Shown here in pieces: positions 1-7,630 of a stretch of 10,786 nucleotides of DNA. Under the pieces are notes generated by a model. That model had not been told where the DNA came from, did not search any database, and saw only the letters and a list, made by a program, of their open reading frames with translations. Position numbers and translations under genes: made by a program. The DNA lies in the NCBI GenBank assembly GCA_029882955.1, contig JAOUJX010000111.1, forward strand, positions 1 to 10,786, read 5' to 3'. Every line of letters begins with the position of its first letter. Positions within the stretch are counted from its first letter, which is position 1. The DNA is from Gammaproteobacteria bacterium (GTDB taxonomy: Bacteria > Pseudomonadota > Gammaproteobacteria > GCA-001735895).

Positions 1-81
1 GACGTCAATTAAACTATGTCAAAAAACCGCCAAATTCTCCTTGACCTGAAATAACTCATTGAAAAATAGTGATATATTCAC
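1..81 (+). promoter_or_regulatory. Upstream region of the fliL promoter with possible activator half-sites and IHF site
   Basis: This AT-rich stretch lies before the sigma-54 element and has no convincing gene. GTCAA occurs at 4-8 and again at 18-22, and the inverted form TTGAC at 41-45. GTCAA/TTGAC are the arms of the FleQ-type enhancer box as I recall it, but the arm spacing here is not the compact palindrome. Bases 52-64, read on the minus strand, are TTTCAATGAGTTA, one mismatch from the IHF consensus WATCAANNNNTTR. Relative to the predicted start near 109, the half-sites lie at about -105 to -64 and the IHF-like site at about -57 to -45, which suits a DNA-bending, enhancer-dependent promoter. 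The 3' end of an upstream gene (fliK is the usual neighbour) could end within the first bases, but no frame identifies it. Confidence 0.3.
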
Positions 82-98
82 TTGGCACAGGGATTGCA
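82..98 (+). promoter_or_regulatory. Sigma-54 (RpoN) promoter of the fliL operon
   Basis: The sequence TTGGCACAGGGATTGCA fits the sigma-54 consensus YTGGCACGrNNNTTGCW. The invariant GG is at 84-85 and the GC at 96-97, separated by exactly ten bases. This places the transcription start near 109 and gives a leader of about 37 bases before fliL. Sigma-54 promoters need an AAA+ enhancer-binding activator; for flagellar genes of polar-flagellated gammaproteobacteria that is FleQ/FlrA or FleR/FlrC. The activator gene is not in the window, so which one acts is unknown. Confidence 0.92.
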
Positions 99-145
99 GT
101 TAAATAATTCGATATAGCTTTGTTTTATTTGACGAGGAAAAGTGA

Positions 146-637
146 ATGGCTGAAGAGGAAGAAGTAGAAGAGTCGGGTGGCGGAAAAAAGAAATTAATTC
201 TGATAATTGTTGGCGCACTGCTGTTAATTGGAGCTGCCGTCGGCGGTACCTTAATGTTTGTGGGTGGTGATGACACTGAAGCCGCAGCAGTTGCGGAAGA
301 GGCAGTGGTTGAAAAGGGAAAAGCTATCTATGTCGATTTAAAACCGGCCTTTACGGTTAATCTCGACCCCCAGGACCCGGTCGGCTTCCTGCAGATATCG
401 ATACAGATTTTGACCTATAACGATGACGTAGCTGCGCAGATAGAAAAACATAAACCGTTAATTCGCAATAACCTGATGGCTTTATTCGGACAACAAAAGT
501 CGATCGACTTACGTGCACCTGAAGGTAAAGAGGCCCTGCAGAAGTCAACCCTTCAACTAGTACAGGATGTGATTGATAAGCAGGGTGGAGGCGGTGAAGT
601 TGATAGCGTCTTTTTCACCAATTTTGTGATGCAATAG
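146..637 (+). CDS. fliL: Flagellar basal body-associated protein FliL
   Basis: This 163-residue inner-membrane protein has the FliL layout: a short charged cytoplasmic N-terminus (very Glu-rich, then Gly-Gly-Gly-Lys-Lys-Lys), one membrane helix at about residues 17-39, and a periplasmic domain. In the family the periplasmic domain surrounds and supports the MotAB/PomAB stator and raises torque. The ATG start follows a good ribosome site, GAGGAA, at 134-139. It is the first gene after the sigma-54 promoter and is followed at once by fliM, as in many bacteria. FliL is poorly conserved in sequence, so the call rests on length, topology, the periplasmic segment KAIYVDLKPAFTVNL and position before fliM, which together are strong. 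Confidence 0.93.
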   Translation: MAEEEEVEESGGGKKKLILIIVGALLLIGAAVGGTLMFVGGDDTEAAAVAEEAVVEKGKAIYVDLKPAFTVNLDPQDPVGFLQISIQILTYNDDVAAQIEKHKPLIRNNLMALFGQQKSIDLRAPEGKEALQKSTLQLVQDVIDKQGGGGEVDSVFFTNFVMQ

Positions 638-646
638 GAGACTGTC

Positions 647-1708
647 TTGAGTACAGATATCCTTAGTCAGGACGAAGTTGATGCCTTGCTTGGTGGTGTT
701 GATAGCGGTGATGTTGACACCGAAGATAACGCCTCGTTGCTTGACGGTGAAGCGAGATCTTTCGACTTTAATAATCAGGAACGGATTATCCGAGGGCGCT
801 TACCGACGCTCGAAATGATTAATGAGCGTTTTGCACGCTATTTCCGCGTCAGTTTTTTTGGCCTGCTGCGCAGAACCCCTGAGATATCCATCAACGGTAT
901 TCAGATGATCAAGTTCTCTGAATACATTCATACCCTGTTTGTACCTACCAGTTTAAGCCTGATAAAAATGGATCCGTTGCGGGGTACCGGCTTAATTATG
1001 CTTGACCCTAAACTGGTATTTATTCTGGTTGACAATTTCTTCGGTGGTGATGGCAGCATTCACGCCAAAATCGAAGGTCGTGAATTCACCCATACCGAAT
1101 TACGCGTTATAGAAAAAATCGTTTACATCTGTTTTGAAGATCTGGTTAAAGCCTGGGAGCCGGTTATGAAGGTCAAATTTGACTATCACAACCACGAAGT
1201 TAATCCCCACCTGGCCAATATCGTCAGCCCCAGCGAAGTTATTGTTGTATCCAGTTTTCACATCGAACTCGAAGGTGGTGGGGGAGATATCCACGTGGTT
1301 TACCCCTATTCCATGATCGAACCCATCCGTACCGTGCTAGATGCCGGAGTGCAGAGTGATCGTGGCGATGTCGATGAACGATGGGCGGTATTGCTTAAAG
1401 AAGAGCTGATGCACGCCAAGGTCGACATTCAGGCCATTTTTGCCGAAAAACAATTGAAGGTCTCCGATCTGTTGAACTTTCAACCAGGTGATGTGATTCC
1501 TATCGATATGCCGGAGCAAGTGATGGTACTGGCCGAAGAAATGCCGATCATGCGGGGCCAGTATGGTGAGCACCAGGGTAGTGCCGCAATTAAAATTGAA
1601 AATATAGTCGAAATATTCGACCCCGAAAATGCCGATATTAAAAGCGCTATCGTACTGGGAGACCAGTCGATGTCTTTGCCGAATCACGGTAACGGCAGAT
1701 CTAAGTAA
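647..1708 (+). CDS. fliM: Flagellar motor switch protein FliM
   Basis: FliM is the middle C-ring component; it binds phosphorylated CheY and passes the signal to FliG to reverse rotation. The 353-residue product opens with the CheY-P binding peptide LSQDEVDALLGGV (about residues 6-18). The middle CheC-like domain carries the GGXG motif as GGDG at about 133-136, within FFGGDGSIHAKIEGREFTHTE, which contacts FliG. A C-terminal SpoA domain (about 255-330) pairs with FliN. The start is TTG at 647: it is the only start that keeps the conserved N-terminal peptide. The site AGGAG at 636-640 overlaps the fliL TAG stop, so translation is probably coupled to fliL. The tail after the SpoA domain is Asn/Gly/Ser-rich and probably disordered. 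Confidence 0.97.
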   Translation: MSTDILSQDEVDALLGGVDSGDVDTEDNASLLDGEARSFDFNNQERIIRGRLPTLEMINERFARYFRVSFFGLLRRTPEISINGIQMIKFSEYIHTLFVPTSLSLIKMDPLRGTGLIMLDPKLVFILVDNFFGGDGSIHAKIEGREFTHTELRVIEKIVYICFEDLVKAWEPVMKVKFDYHNHEVNPHLANIVSPSEVIVVSSFHIELEGGGGDIHVVYPYSMIEPIRTVLDAGVQSDRGDVDERWAVLLKEELMHAKVDIQAIFAEKQLKVSDLLNFQPGDVIPIDMPEQVMVLAEEMPIMRGQYGEHQGSAAIKIENIVEIFDPENADIKSAIVLGDQSMSLPNHGNGRSK

Positions 1709-1748
1709 TATGTCGATCAGACAAACAGGATTACCCTGGAGATAACAA

Positions 1749-2171
1749 ATGAGTGAAGCAGACGTAGAAGTGAATCAGGATGAAATGGCCGATGAGTGGG
1801 GCGCAGCAATGGAAGAGCAGGGCGGGGCCTCGGGCGTTGATGGTCAGCAAGATGATTTCCAACAGGTTTCGGCTAAGCCGCTAGATAACAGTTCGGAGGA
1901 AGCATCGGGAGATGTAAAACTCGATGTTATCCTCGATATTCCGGTGACAATAGCGATGGAAATTGGCCGTACTAAACTCAGCATACGGAACCTCCTGCAG
2001 CTAAACCAGGGTTCGGTGGTCGAACTCGACCGCCTGGCTGGCGAGCCGATGGATGTGCTGGTCAATGGTACATTGGTGGCGCATGGCGAAGTCGTAGTGG
2101 TTAATGAGAAATTCGGTATTCGACTGACCGATGTCATCAGTCCCGCAGATCGCATCAAAAATTTACGATAA
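1749..2171 (+). CDS. fliN: Flagellar motor switch protein FliN
   Basis: FliN is the lowest C-ring protein; with FliM it forms the SpoA ring of the switch and also docks the FliH-FliI export ATPase complex. The product has 140 residues. Residues 1 to about 57 are acidic and Gln-rich and look disordered. Residues from about 58 form the SpoA (surface presentation of antigens) domain, with the typical stretches LDVILDIPVTIAMEIGRTK, LLQLNQGSVVELDRLAGEP and NEKFGIRLTDVISPADRI. The ATG start has GGAG at 1738-1741 before it. A 40-base gap separates it from fliM; I saw no promoter or hairpin there. Its TAA stop shares one base with the fliO ATG. Confidence 0.97.
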   Translation: MSEADVEVNQDEMADEWGAAMEEQGGASGVDGQQDDFQQVSAKPLDNSSEEASGDVKLDVILDIPVTIAMEIGRTKLSIRNLLQLNQGSVVELDRLAGEPMDVLVNGTLVAHGEVVVVNEKFGIRLTDVISPADRIKNLR

Positions 2172-2605
2172 TGCGTCTTCTTGCATCCCTGCTATTTTGC
2201 CTGCCGATGGAGTTGTTTGCCCAACAGGCGTCAACGGATATTGCGGCAGTAGATCCATTATCCACCTCTTACCTGATGAAGTTGACTGGTGGGCTTTTGC
2301 TCGTAGTCATCGTAATATTTTTTATTGCCTGGTTAGTGAAACGATTAAACCTGACACAGCATTCCCAAAATTCTGCACTCAAAGTAATCGCCGGTTTGCC
2401 GCTGGGTACTCGCGACCGAATCGTTGTGTTGCAAGTCGGCCGGGAGCAGGTATTACTTGGCCTTTCACCGGGGCGGATAGAAAAATTGCATACTCTGGCC
2501 GAGCCCCTGTCGGTCGATGATTACGCTAATCCTGTCACGCCATTTGCTGAGAAATTAAATAGCTTAATGGGTAAAAGTTTAACGGGTAAAGGAGTGAGAA
2601 AATGA
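2171..2605 (+). CDS. fliO: Flagellar export apparatus assembly protein FliO
   Basis: FliO is a small membrane protein that helps FliP form its ring during assembly of the flagellar type III export gate and is not part of the finished channel. The 144-residue product starts with a signal-like hydrophobic segment (residues 1-17, ending ELFA before QQ), then has one strong membrane helix at about 38-56 followed by Lys-Arg and a cytoplasmic tail. The tail has the family pattern: LKVIAGLPLGTRDRIVVLQV, then GREQVLLGLSPGRIEKLHTL. The ATG overlaps the fliN stop as TAATG and has no clear Shine-Dalgarno, so it probably depends on ribosomes finishing fliN. FliO diverges fast; placement between fliN and fliP makes the call safe. 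Confidence 0.93.
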   Translation: MRLLASLLFCLPMELFAQQASTDIAAVDPLSTSYLMKLTGGLLLVVIVIFFIAWLVKRLNLTQHSQNSALKVIAGLPLGTRDRIVVLQVGREQVLLGLSPGRIEKLHTLAEPLSVDDYANPVTPFAEKLNSLMGKSLTGKGVRK

Positions 2606-3345
2606 GAATCTGGATTATTCTCGCTGGTTTGCTGCTGATTCCCGAGGTTCAGGCCCAGTCAGCGGGCATTCCTGCTATTTCGGTAGATGGTGGCAGCGCC
2701 GACGGTGCGACTTACTCAGTAACGCTTGAGATTTTGGCGTTAATGACAGTATTGACGCTTTTACCCGCTATTTTGCTGATGATGACGTCATTTACTCGAA
2801 TTGTTATCGTGATGTCGATCCTCCGTCAGGCTCTGGGTACTGCACAAACCCCGTCTAATCAAATTGTCCTTGGCCTGGCTTTATTTCTGACCTTTTTTAT
2901 CATGTCACCGGTATTCGAGCAGGTTAACGAGGTCGCGATACAGCCTTATATGCAGGGTGATTTATCTGCCATTGCTGCGCTTACCGAGGCGACAGGGCCA
3001 TTTAAGACATTCATGCTCGCGCAGACTCGAGAAACCGACATTCGCATGTTTGCCGATATCGCCGGTGTTACCGAAATCGAGTCGCCCGAAAAGACGCCTT
3101 TAACCCTCTTAATGCCAGCCTTCGTCACCAGTGAATTAAAGACCGCTTTTCAGATAGGCTTTTTAATTTTCATTCCCTTTGTTGTGATCGATCTGGTGGT
3201 TGCCAGTGTACTCATGTCGATGGGTATGATGATGCTGTCTCCGATGATTATTTCTCTACCGTTCAAACTCATGTTATTCGTACTGGTCGATGGCTGGTCG
3301 TTAATCATGGGCACACTGGCTTCCAGTTTTTTGGTGGTTAGCTAG
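2602..3345 (+). CDS. fliP: Flagellar type III export gate protein FliP
   Basis: FliP is the main subunit of the FliPQR export channel through which rod, hook and filament proteins leave the cytoplasm (five copies per channel in the characterised systems). The 247-residue product has a cleavable-looking signal peptide, with likely cleavage after VQA at residue 18. Both family signatures are visible: the N-terminal MTSFTRIVIVMSILRQALGT, continuing into TPSNQIVLGLALFLTFFIMSP, and the C-terminal PFKLMLFVLVDGWSLIMGTL. The central periplasmic part lies between the two pairs of hydrophobic segments. Length equals the family norm. The ATG overlaps the fliO TGA as ATGA and has a strong site, AAAGGAG, at 2588-2594. 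Confidence 0.98.
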   Translation: MRIWIILAGLLLIPEVQAQSAGIPAISVDGGSADGATYSVTLEILALMTVLTLLPAILLMMTSFTRIVIVMSILRQALGTAQTPSNQIVLGLALFLTFFIMSPVFEQVNEVAIQPYMQGDLSAIAALTEATGPFKTFMLAQTRETDIRMFADIAGVTEIESPEKTPLTLLMPAFVTSELKTAFQIGFLIFIPFVVIDLVVASVLMSMGMMMLSPMIISLPFKLMLFVLVDGWSLIMGTLASSFLVVS

Positions 3346-3347
3346 CT

Positions 3348-3617
3348 ATGACTGCCGATGCCGTTATCGATATGTCGCAACAAACACTCTATTTGATTGC
3401 GTTAATTGCGTCGCCGATGCTGCTTTCAGCCCTGGCTATTGGTTTGTTAGTCGGTATGTTTCAGGCCGCAACTTCGATCAACGAGCAAACCCTGAGTTTC
3501 ATTCCGAAGCTGGCGGTACTCCTGGTTTCTATATTAATCGCGGGCCCCTGGATGCTGGAGCTACTGGTAAGCTTTACCCGGCGTCTGTATATCAATATTC
3601 CGAGTCTGATTGGTTAG
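3348..3617 (+). CDS. fliQ: Flagellar type III export gate protein FliQ
   Basis: FliQ wraps the FliP-FliR core of the export gate (four copies in the characterised complex). The 89-residue product is two membrane helices (about 13-38 and 50-75) joined by the highly conserved turn QAATSINEQTLSFIPK, with IAGPWML in the second helix. Full length and N-terminus match the family, which supports the ATG at 3348 over the later in-frame Met9. It starts two bases after the fliP stop; the only ribosome-site candidate is a weak GGTGG near 3333-3337, so coupling to fliP translation is likely. Confidence 0.97.
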   Translation: MTADAVIDMSQQTLYLIALIASPMLLSALAIGLLVGMFQAATSINEQTLSFIPKLAVLLVSILIAGPWMLELLVSFTRRLYINIPSLIG

Positions 3618-3618
3618 T

Positions 3619-4395
3619 ATGATGGAAGTCGGATTTGCTCAGGCAACAGCATTCGTAGGATCATTGATGTGGCCGATGATGCGTATCGGTGCGATGTTGA
3701 TGGCGATGCCGGTGTTTGGTACTCGACTGGTATCCACGCGTGTCAAAATTATTACCACCTTCGTCCTCTCCATCGTCGTTTTGCCTTTGCTTCCTCCGGT
3801 GCCCGAAGTCGAGGCGTTATCGTTACAGGGCCTATTCATTTCGGTACAGCAGGTAATTATCGGTGCCGCGATGGGTTTTAGCCTGCAAATCGTTTTTGGT
3901 GCACTAATGATCGCCGGTGAGTCCATTGCCATGGGCATGGGTCTTGGGTTTGCTTCGATGATTGATCCAGCCAACGGCGTTAACGTGCCCGTGGTTTCGC
4001 AGTTTTTCATCATCATGGGGACTCTGATTTTCCTCGCACTGGGTGGGCACCTGATGTTAATCCAGTTGGTTATCAGTAGTTTTCAGTCATTACCGATAGC
4101 CCCTACGGGAATTACCCGTGAAGGTTTCTGGTCGATAGCTTCTTTTGGTAGTCAAATGTTTATCGGAGCGATTTGGGTTGCTATTCCGGCACTCATATCA
4201 ATGCTGGTAATTACCCTGTCGATGGGTGTCATGACGCGTGCCGCGCCGCAGTTGAATATCTTTTCGGTGGGCTTTCCGGTCACCATGTTTATGGGGTTCA
4301 TTATTTTAATGCTGGTAATCCCGGGCTTCCTGCCCCGTATTAACCAGATGATGCTTGAAGCCATGCAGCTAAGCCAGCGACTGGCGGGGTTATAA
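3619..4395 (+). CDS. fliR: Flagellar type III export gate protein FliR
   Basis: FliR is the single subunit that closes the FliP-FliQ spiral in the export channel. The 258-residue product is almost entirely hydrophobic, with several membrane helices, and contains family stretches such as RIGAMLMAMPVFGTRLVSTR, GESIAMGMGLGFASMIDP and the C-terminal NIFSVGFPVTMFMGFIILML. I take ATG 3619 as start, one base after the fliQ stop, giving MMEVGFAQ; ATG 3622 is equally possible, and an in-frame TTG at 3610 would overlap fliQ. None has a good Shine-Dalgarno, which suggests low, coupled translation. It is a separate gene and not the FliR-FlhB fusion found in some bacteria. Confidence 0.95.
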   Translation: MMEVGFAQATAFVGSLMWPMMRIGAMLMAMPVFGTRLVSTRVKIITTFVLSIVVLPLLPPVPEVEALSLQGLFISVQQVIIGAAMGFSLQIVFGALMIAGESIAMGMGLGFASMIDPANGVNVPVVSQFFIIMGTLIFLALGGHLMLIQLVISSFQSLPIAPTGITREGFWSIASFGSQMFIGAIWVAIPALISMLVITLSMGVMTRAAPQLNIFSVGFPVTMFMGFIILMLVIPGFLPRINQMMLEAMQLSQRLAGL

Positions 4396-4396
4396 C

Positions 4397-5527
4397 ATGG
4401 CACAGGAGAGCGAAAACGGCCAGGAAAAAACGGAACAACCGACGGCGAAAAAGCTGGCTGATGCGAGGAAGAAAGGCCAGGTTCCGCGTTCCAAAGAGCT
4501 GAATAGTACAACAACCATGGTATTCGGTGCGATGGGATTGCTGTTCATGGGATCCTATATGATTTCTCATGTTGTCACGGTGATGCAGCAGGGGTTTAGT
4601 CTGACGCGCGAACAGGTTTTTGATAGCCATCAGGTAATCGATAGACTGCATTTTTCCATCAACGAAGCTTTTACCGGCATTGCCCCGTTTCTGGTTTTGA
4701 TGACACTAACTGCTCTTTTTACACCGGCATTATTAGGCGGATGGGCATTTAGTGTCGAATCGATAGCCTTCAAGGGTGACCGTATCAATCCGCTCAAGGG
4801 TCTTAAGAGAATTTTTTCCTCGAACGGTTTAATGGAGCTGGTAAAAGCAATCGCCAAGTTTCTGGTGGTGTCGGTGATTGCGGTTGTTTACTTGTGGAAC
4901 CAGTCCGATGAATTGCTCGGGCTCGGCGCCCAACCGCTTTTGACTGCCTTGAATAACGGAATTTATTTACTAGCAATGAGTTTTCTTGTGGTCTCCTGCA
5001 CATTGATTTTAATTTCCGCCATCGATGTGCCATTCCAGCTTTGGGATCACTCGCAAAAGCTGAAAATGACGTTACAGGAAGTGCGCGACGAAATGAAGGA
5101 CACCGAAGGTAAGCCCGAAGTGAAGTCGAAAGTACGTCAGCTGCAACAGGAAATGGCACAGCGTCGTATGATGGAAGCGGTGCCCGAAGCCGATGTCATT
5201 ATCACCAACCCGACACACTATGCGGTAGCGTTGAAATATAAGCACGAACAGATGTCAGCGCCGGTAGTAGTGGCCCTGGGTAAAGATTTAATCGCGTTCA
5301 AGATTCGTGAAATCGCTCAGGCGCACAATATTGAAATTTTTGAAGCGCCACCACTGGCTCGAGCGCTTTATGCTCACAGCGATATTAATCAGGAAATACC
5401 GGGGCATTTGTTTTTTGCGGTAGCCCAGGTACTGGCGTTTGTTTTCCAGTTACGTAACGCCCGCGAACAGGGCCTGGAAATGCCTGACCGTCCAGACCCC
5501 TATATTCCGACTAGCGAGGAAATCTAA
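4397..5527 (+). CDS. flhB: Flagellar export apparatus protein FlhB (substrate-specificity switch)
   Basis: FlhB sits at the cytoplasmic face of the export gate and switches export from rod/hook to filament proteins once FliK has measured the hook. The 376-residue product starts with the typical EKTEQPTAKKLADARKKGQV (residues 10-29), then has four membrane helices (about 41-63, 92-114, 149-167, 187-208) and a soluble cytoplasmic domain. The self-cleavage motif NPTH is intact at residues 271-274 (bases 5207-5218); cleavage falls between Asn271 and Pro272. RINPLKGLKRIFS before helix 3 is also conserved. The ATG is one base after the fliR stop; GGCGGGG at 4383-4389 may serve as ribosome site. FliK itself is not in the window. 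Confidence 0.98.
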   Translation: MAQESENGQEKTEQPTAKKLADARKKGQVPRSKELNSTTTMVFGAMGLLFMGSYMISHVVTVMQQGFSLTREQVFDSHQVIDRLHFSINEAFTGIAPFLVLMTLTALFTPALLGGWAFSVESIAFKGDRINPLKGLKRIFSSNGLMELVKAIAKFLVVSVIAVVYLWNQSDELLGLGAQPLLTALNNGIYLLAMSFLVVSCTLILISAIDVPFQLWDHSQKLKMTLQEVRDEMKDTEGKPEVKSKVRQLQQEMAQRRMMEAVPEADVIITNPTHYAVALKYKHEQMSAPVVVALGKDLIAFKIREIAQAHNIEIFEAPPLARALYAHSDINQEIPGHLFFAVAQVLAFVFQLRNAREQGLEMPDRPDPYIPTSEEI

Positions 5528-5529
5528 TA

Positions 5530-7629
5530 ATGGCAGCAGAATCAGCTTTCGGAACCCTGAAATCGATCAACCCCCAGGGCCTGGGTGCACCATTCCTGGT
5601 CATTATCATGTTGGCGATGGTGGTGATTCCGTTACCGCCGATGGCGTTGGACATGTTGTTCACCTTCAATATTATTTTTGGTCTGGTGGTATTGCTGGTC
5701 TCGGTGTATGCCCTGCGACCACTCGATTTCACCGTCTTCCCGACTATTTTGCTAGTCGCCACACTGCTCCGCCTGGCACTGAATATTGCCTCGACACGAG
5801 TCGTCCTGCTGGAGGGGCATACCGGCACAGCGGCTGCCGGAAAGGTCATCGAATCCTTTGGCGACTTCGTTATCGGCGGCAACTATGCGGTCGGTCTGGT
5901 GGTATTCGCGATACTGGTAATCATCAATTTTATCGTGGTCACCAAGGGTGCCGGCCGAGTATCGGAAGTCAGCGCTCGATTCACCCTGGATGCAATGCCG
6001 GGCAAACAAATGGCTATTGACGCCGACTTAAATGCTGGACTGTGTAACCAGGACGAGGCGCGTCAACGACGTACCGAAGTTGCTCAGGAAGCCGATTTTT
6101 ATGGTTCTATGGATGGTGCCAGTAAATTTGTTCGAGGCGATGCGATTGCCGGCATCTTAATTCTATTTATCAACATAATCGGTGGTCTTGCGATTGGCAT
6201 GGTTCAACACGACCTCGCCGCCAGTGTTGCCGTGCGTAATTACACACTGCTAACCATCGGTGACGGCCTGGTCGCGCAAATTCCTTCACTGGTATTATCG
6301 ACGGCAACCGCGATTATCGTTACCCGTGTCTCAAATTCGGAAACCATGTCGAGCCAGGTTTTCAGTCAAATGTTCAAGGATCCACGTGCTTTAATTGTAT
6401 CGGCGGTCATTATGGGACTGCTCGGAATTATTCCCGGTATGCCTAACGTCGCGTTTCTGACCATAGCGGGTATCGCCGGTGGAATAGCCTATGTCATGCA
6501 CCGCAAGGAGCAACAGGTCGAAGTGATCGAAACCGCGCCGGCTGAAGTCGAGTTGCGCCCTGAACAGAAAGAATTGAGTTGGGATGATGTCCAGACTGTC
6601 GACATCATCGGTCTCGAAGTTGGCTATGGTTTAATACCCCTGGTCGATGCGCGACAGGGCGGTGAATTGATGACACGCATTAAGGGCGTGCGTAAGAAGC
6701 TGTCACAGGAACTGGGCTTTCTGGTGCAGCCGGTGCATATCCGCGATAACCTCGATCTGCAACCCAATACCTACCGACTTAGCCTGTTGGGTGTTCCCAT
6801 GGGAGAGGCCGAGATCCAGCCAGGCCAGGATCTCGCTATTAATCCCGGCACTGTCTATGGCGAATTACAGGGAGTAGCAACCAAAGATCCGGCATTCGGT
6901 TTGCCTGCCATCTGGATCGATCCCGCACAGCGCGATCATGCCCAGACTCTGGGTTATACCGTGGTCGACTCGTCCACCGTGGTTGCGACTCACCTGAGTC
7001 AGTTGCTACAGGAAAATGCGCATGAACTGGTTGGTCACGAAGAAGTGCAGGAATTGATGGATGTGCTCAAGCGCAGCGCGCCAAAACTGGTGGAAGGACT
7101 GACACCAAAACCGCTTGAGCTGGGTGTCATCGTCAAGGTATTCCAGAACCTGTTACAGGAGCAAATTGCCATCCGCGATTTACGTACAATCGCCGAAACA
7201 TTGGCAGAGTTCGGTCACAGGAGTCAAGATGCTGGCGTTCTTAGCGCTCAGGTGCGGATTAAGCTGGGCCGTCAGATCGTACAGAATATCTTCGGAATGG
7301 CTTCAGAGCTATCTGTCATGTCACTTCATCCATCGTTGGAACAAATTTTGCTACAGTCTGTACAGAGCCAGGACGGAAATGTCATGGCATTTGAACCGGG
7401 ACTTGCACAGATGATTCATAGTTCATTAAAAGCAGCATCAGAAAACCAGATTGCTCGAGGTGAGTCAGCCGTATTACTCGTGTCGCAGGGATTGAGAGCT
7501 TTCCTCGCGCGCATGGTCAGGCACGCGATTCCAGGCTTACATGTATTGAGTTATGACGAAGTGCCCGATGATAAACAAATCAAGGTTGTCGCCAGTATTG
7601 GCGCACCGAATAACGAACTGAGCGGTTAG
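5530..7629 (+). CDS. flhA: Flagellar type III export protein FlhA
   Basis: FlhA forms the nine-fold export ring that uses the proton motive force and docks substrate-chaperone complexes. The 699-residue product is of normal length. Residues from about 20 to 325 carry the predicted eight membrane helices and the FHIPEP cytoplasmic loop, with RFTLDAMPGKQMAIDAD at 150-166. Asp204 in MDGASKFVRGDAIAG matches the essential proton-pathway aspartate (Asp208 in Salmonella). A linker with Glu-rich stretches leads to the cytoplasmic domain from about 355, including the stretches VDIIGLEVGYGLIPLVD and RDLRTIAETLAEFG. The ATG starts two bases after the flhB stop, with GAGGAA at 5516-5521 inside flhB. Confidence 0.98.
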   Translation: MAAESAFGTLKSINPQGLGAPFLVIIMLAMVVIPLPPMALDMLFTFNIIFGLVVLLVSVYALRPLDFTVFPTILLVATLLRLALNIASTRVVLLEGHTGTAAAGKVIESFGDFVIGGNYAVGLVVFAILVIINFIVVTKGAGRVSEVSARFTLDAMPGKQMAIDADLNAGLCNQDEARQRRTEVAQEADFYGSMDGASKFVRGDAIAGILILFINIIGGLAIGMVQHDLAASVAVRNYTLLTIGDGLVAQIPSLVLSTATAIIVTRVSNSETMSSQVFSQMFKDPRALIVSAVIMGLLGIIPGMPNVAFLTIAGIAGGIAYVMHRKEQQVEVIETAPAEVELRPEQKELSWDDVQTVDIIGLEVGYGLIPLVDARQGGELMTRIKGVRKKLSQELGFLVQPVHIRDNLDLQPNTYRLSLLGVPMGEAEIQPGQDLAINPGTVYGELQGVATKDPAFGLPAIWIDPAQRDHAQTLGYTVVDSSTVVATHLSQLLQENAHELVGHEEVQELMDVLKRSAPKLVEGLTPKPLELGVIVKVFQNLLQEQIAIRDLRTIAETLAEFGHRSQDAGVLSAQVRIKLGRQIVQNIFGMASELSVMSLHPSLEQILLQSVQSQDGNVMAFEPGLAQMIHSSLKAASENQIARGESAVLLVSQGLRAFLARMVRHAIPGLHVLSYDEVPDDKQIKVVASIGAPNNELSG

Positions 7630-7630
7630 G

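Noticed and set aside
1..49. Possible 3' end of fliK
   Set aside because: All three forward frames hit a stop within the first 49 bases, and none shows a recognisable FliK C-terminus, so no partial gene is called.
2131..2520. A 129-codon open frame on the + strand over fliO
   Set aside because: It overlaps fliN and fliO, which have clear family features, and its own translation looks random.
3639..4016. A 125-codon open frame on the minus strand opposite fliR
   Set aside because: It mirrors a hydrophobic gene; it has no ribosome site or family feature. The other long minus-strand frames in the window were dropped for the same reason.
5774..5790. TGGCACTGAATATTGCC in flhA, looking like a sigma-54 promoter
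   Set aside because: The spacing between GG (5775-5776) and GC (5788-5789) is eleven bases, not ten, and it lies in a conserved coding stretch.
5439..6020. A 193-codon open frame on the + strand across the flhB-flhA junction
   Set aside because: It overlaps two certain genes in another frame; its protein has no recognisable domain and the composition of a frame shadow.
6810..6835. Eight-base perfect inverted repeat (CGAGATCC/GGATCTCG) in flhA
   Set aside because: It is inside coding sequence, has no U-tract, and a few repeats of this size are expected by chance in about 10 kb.
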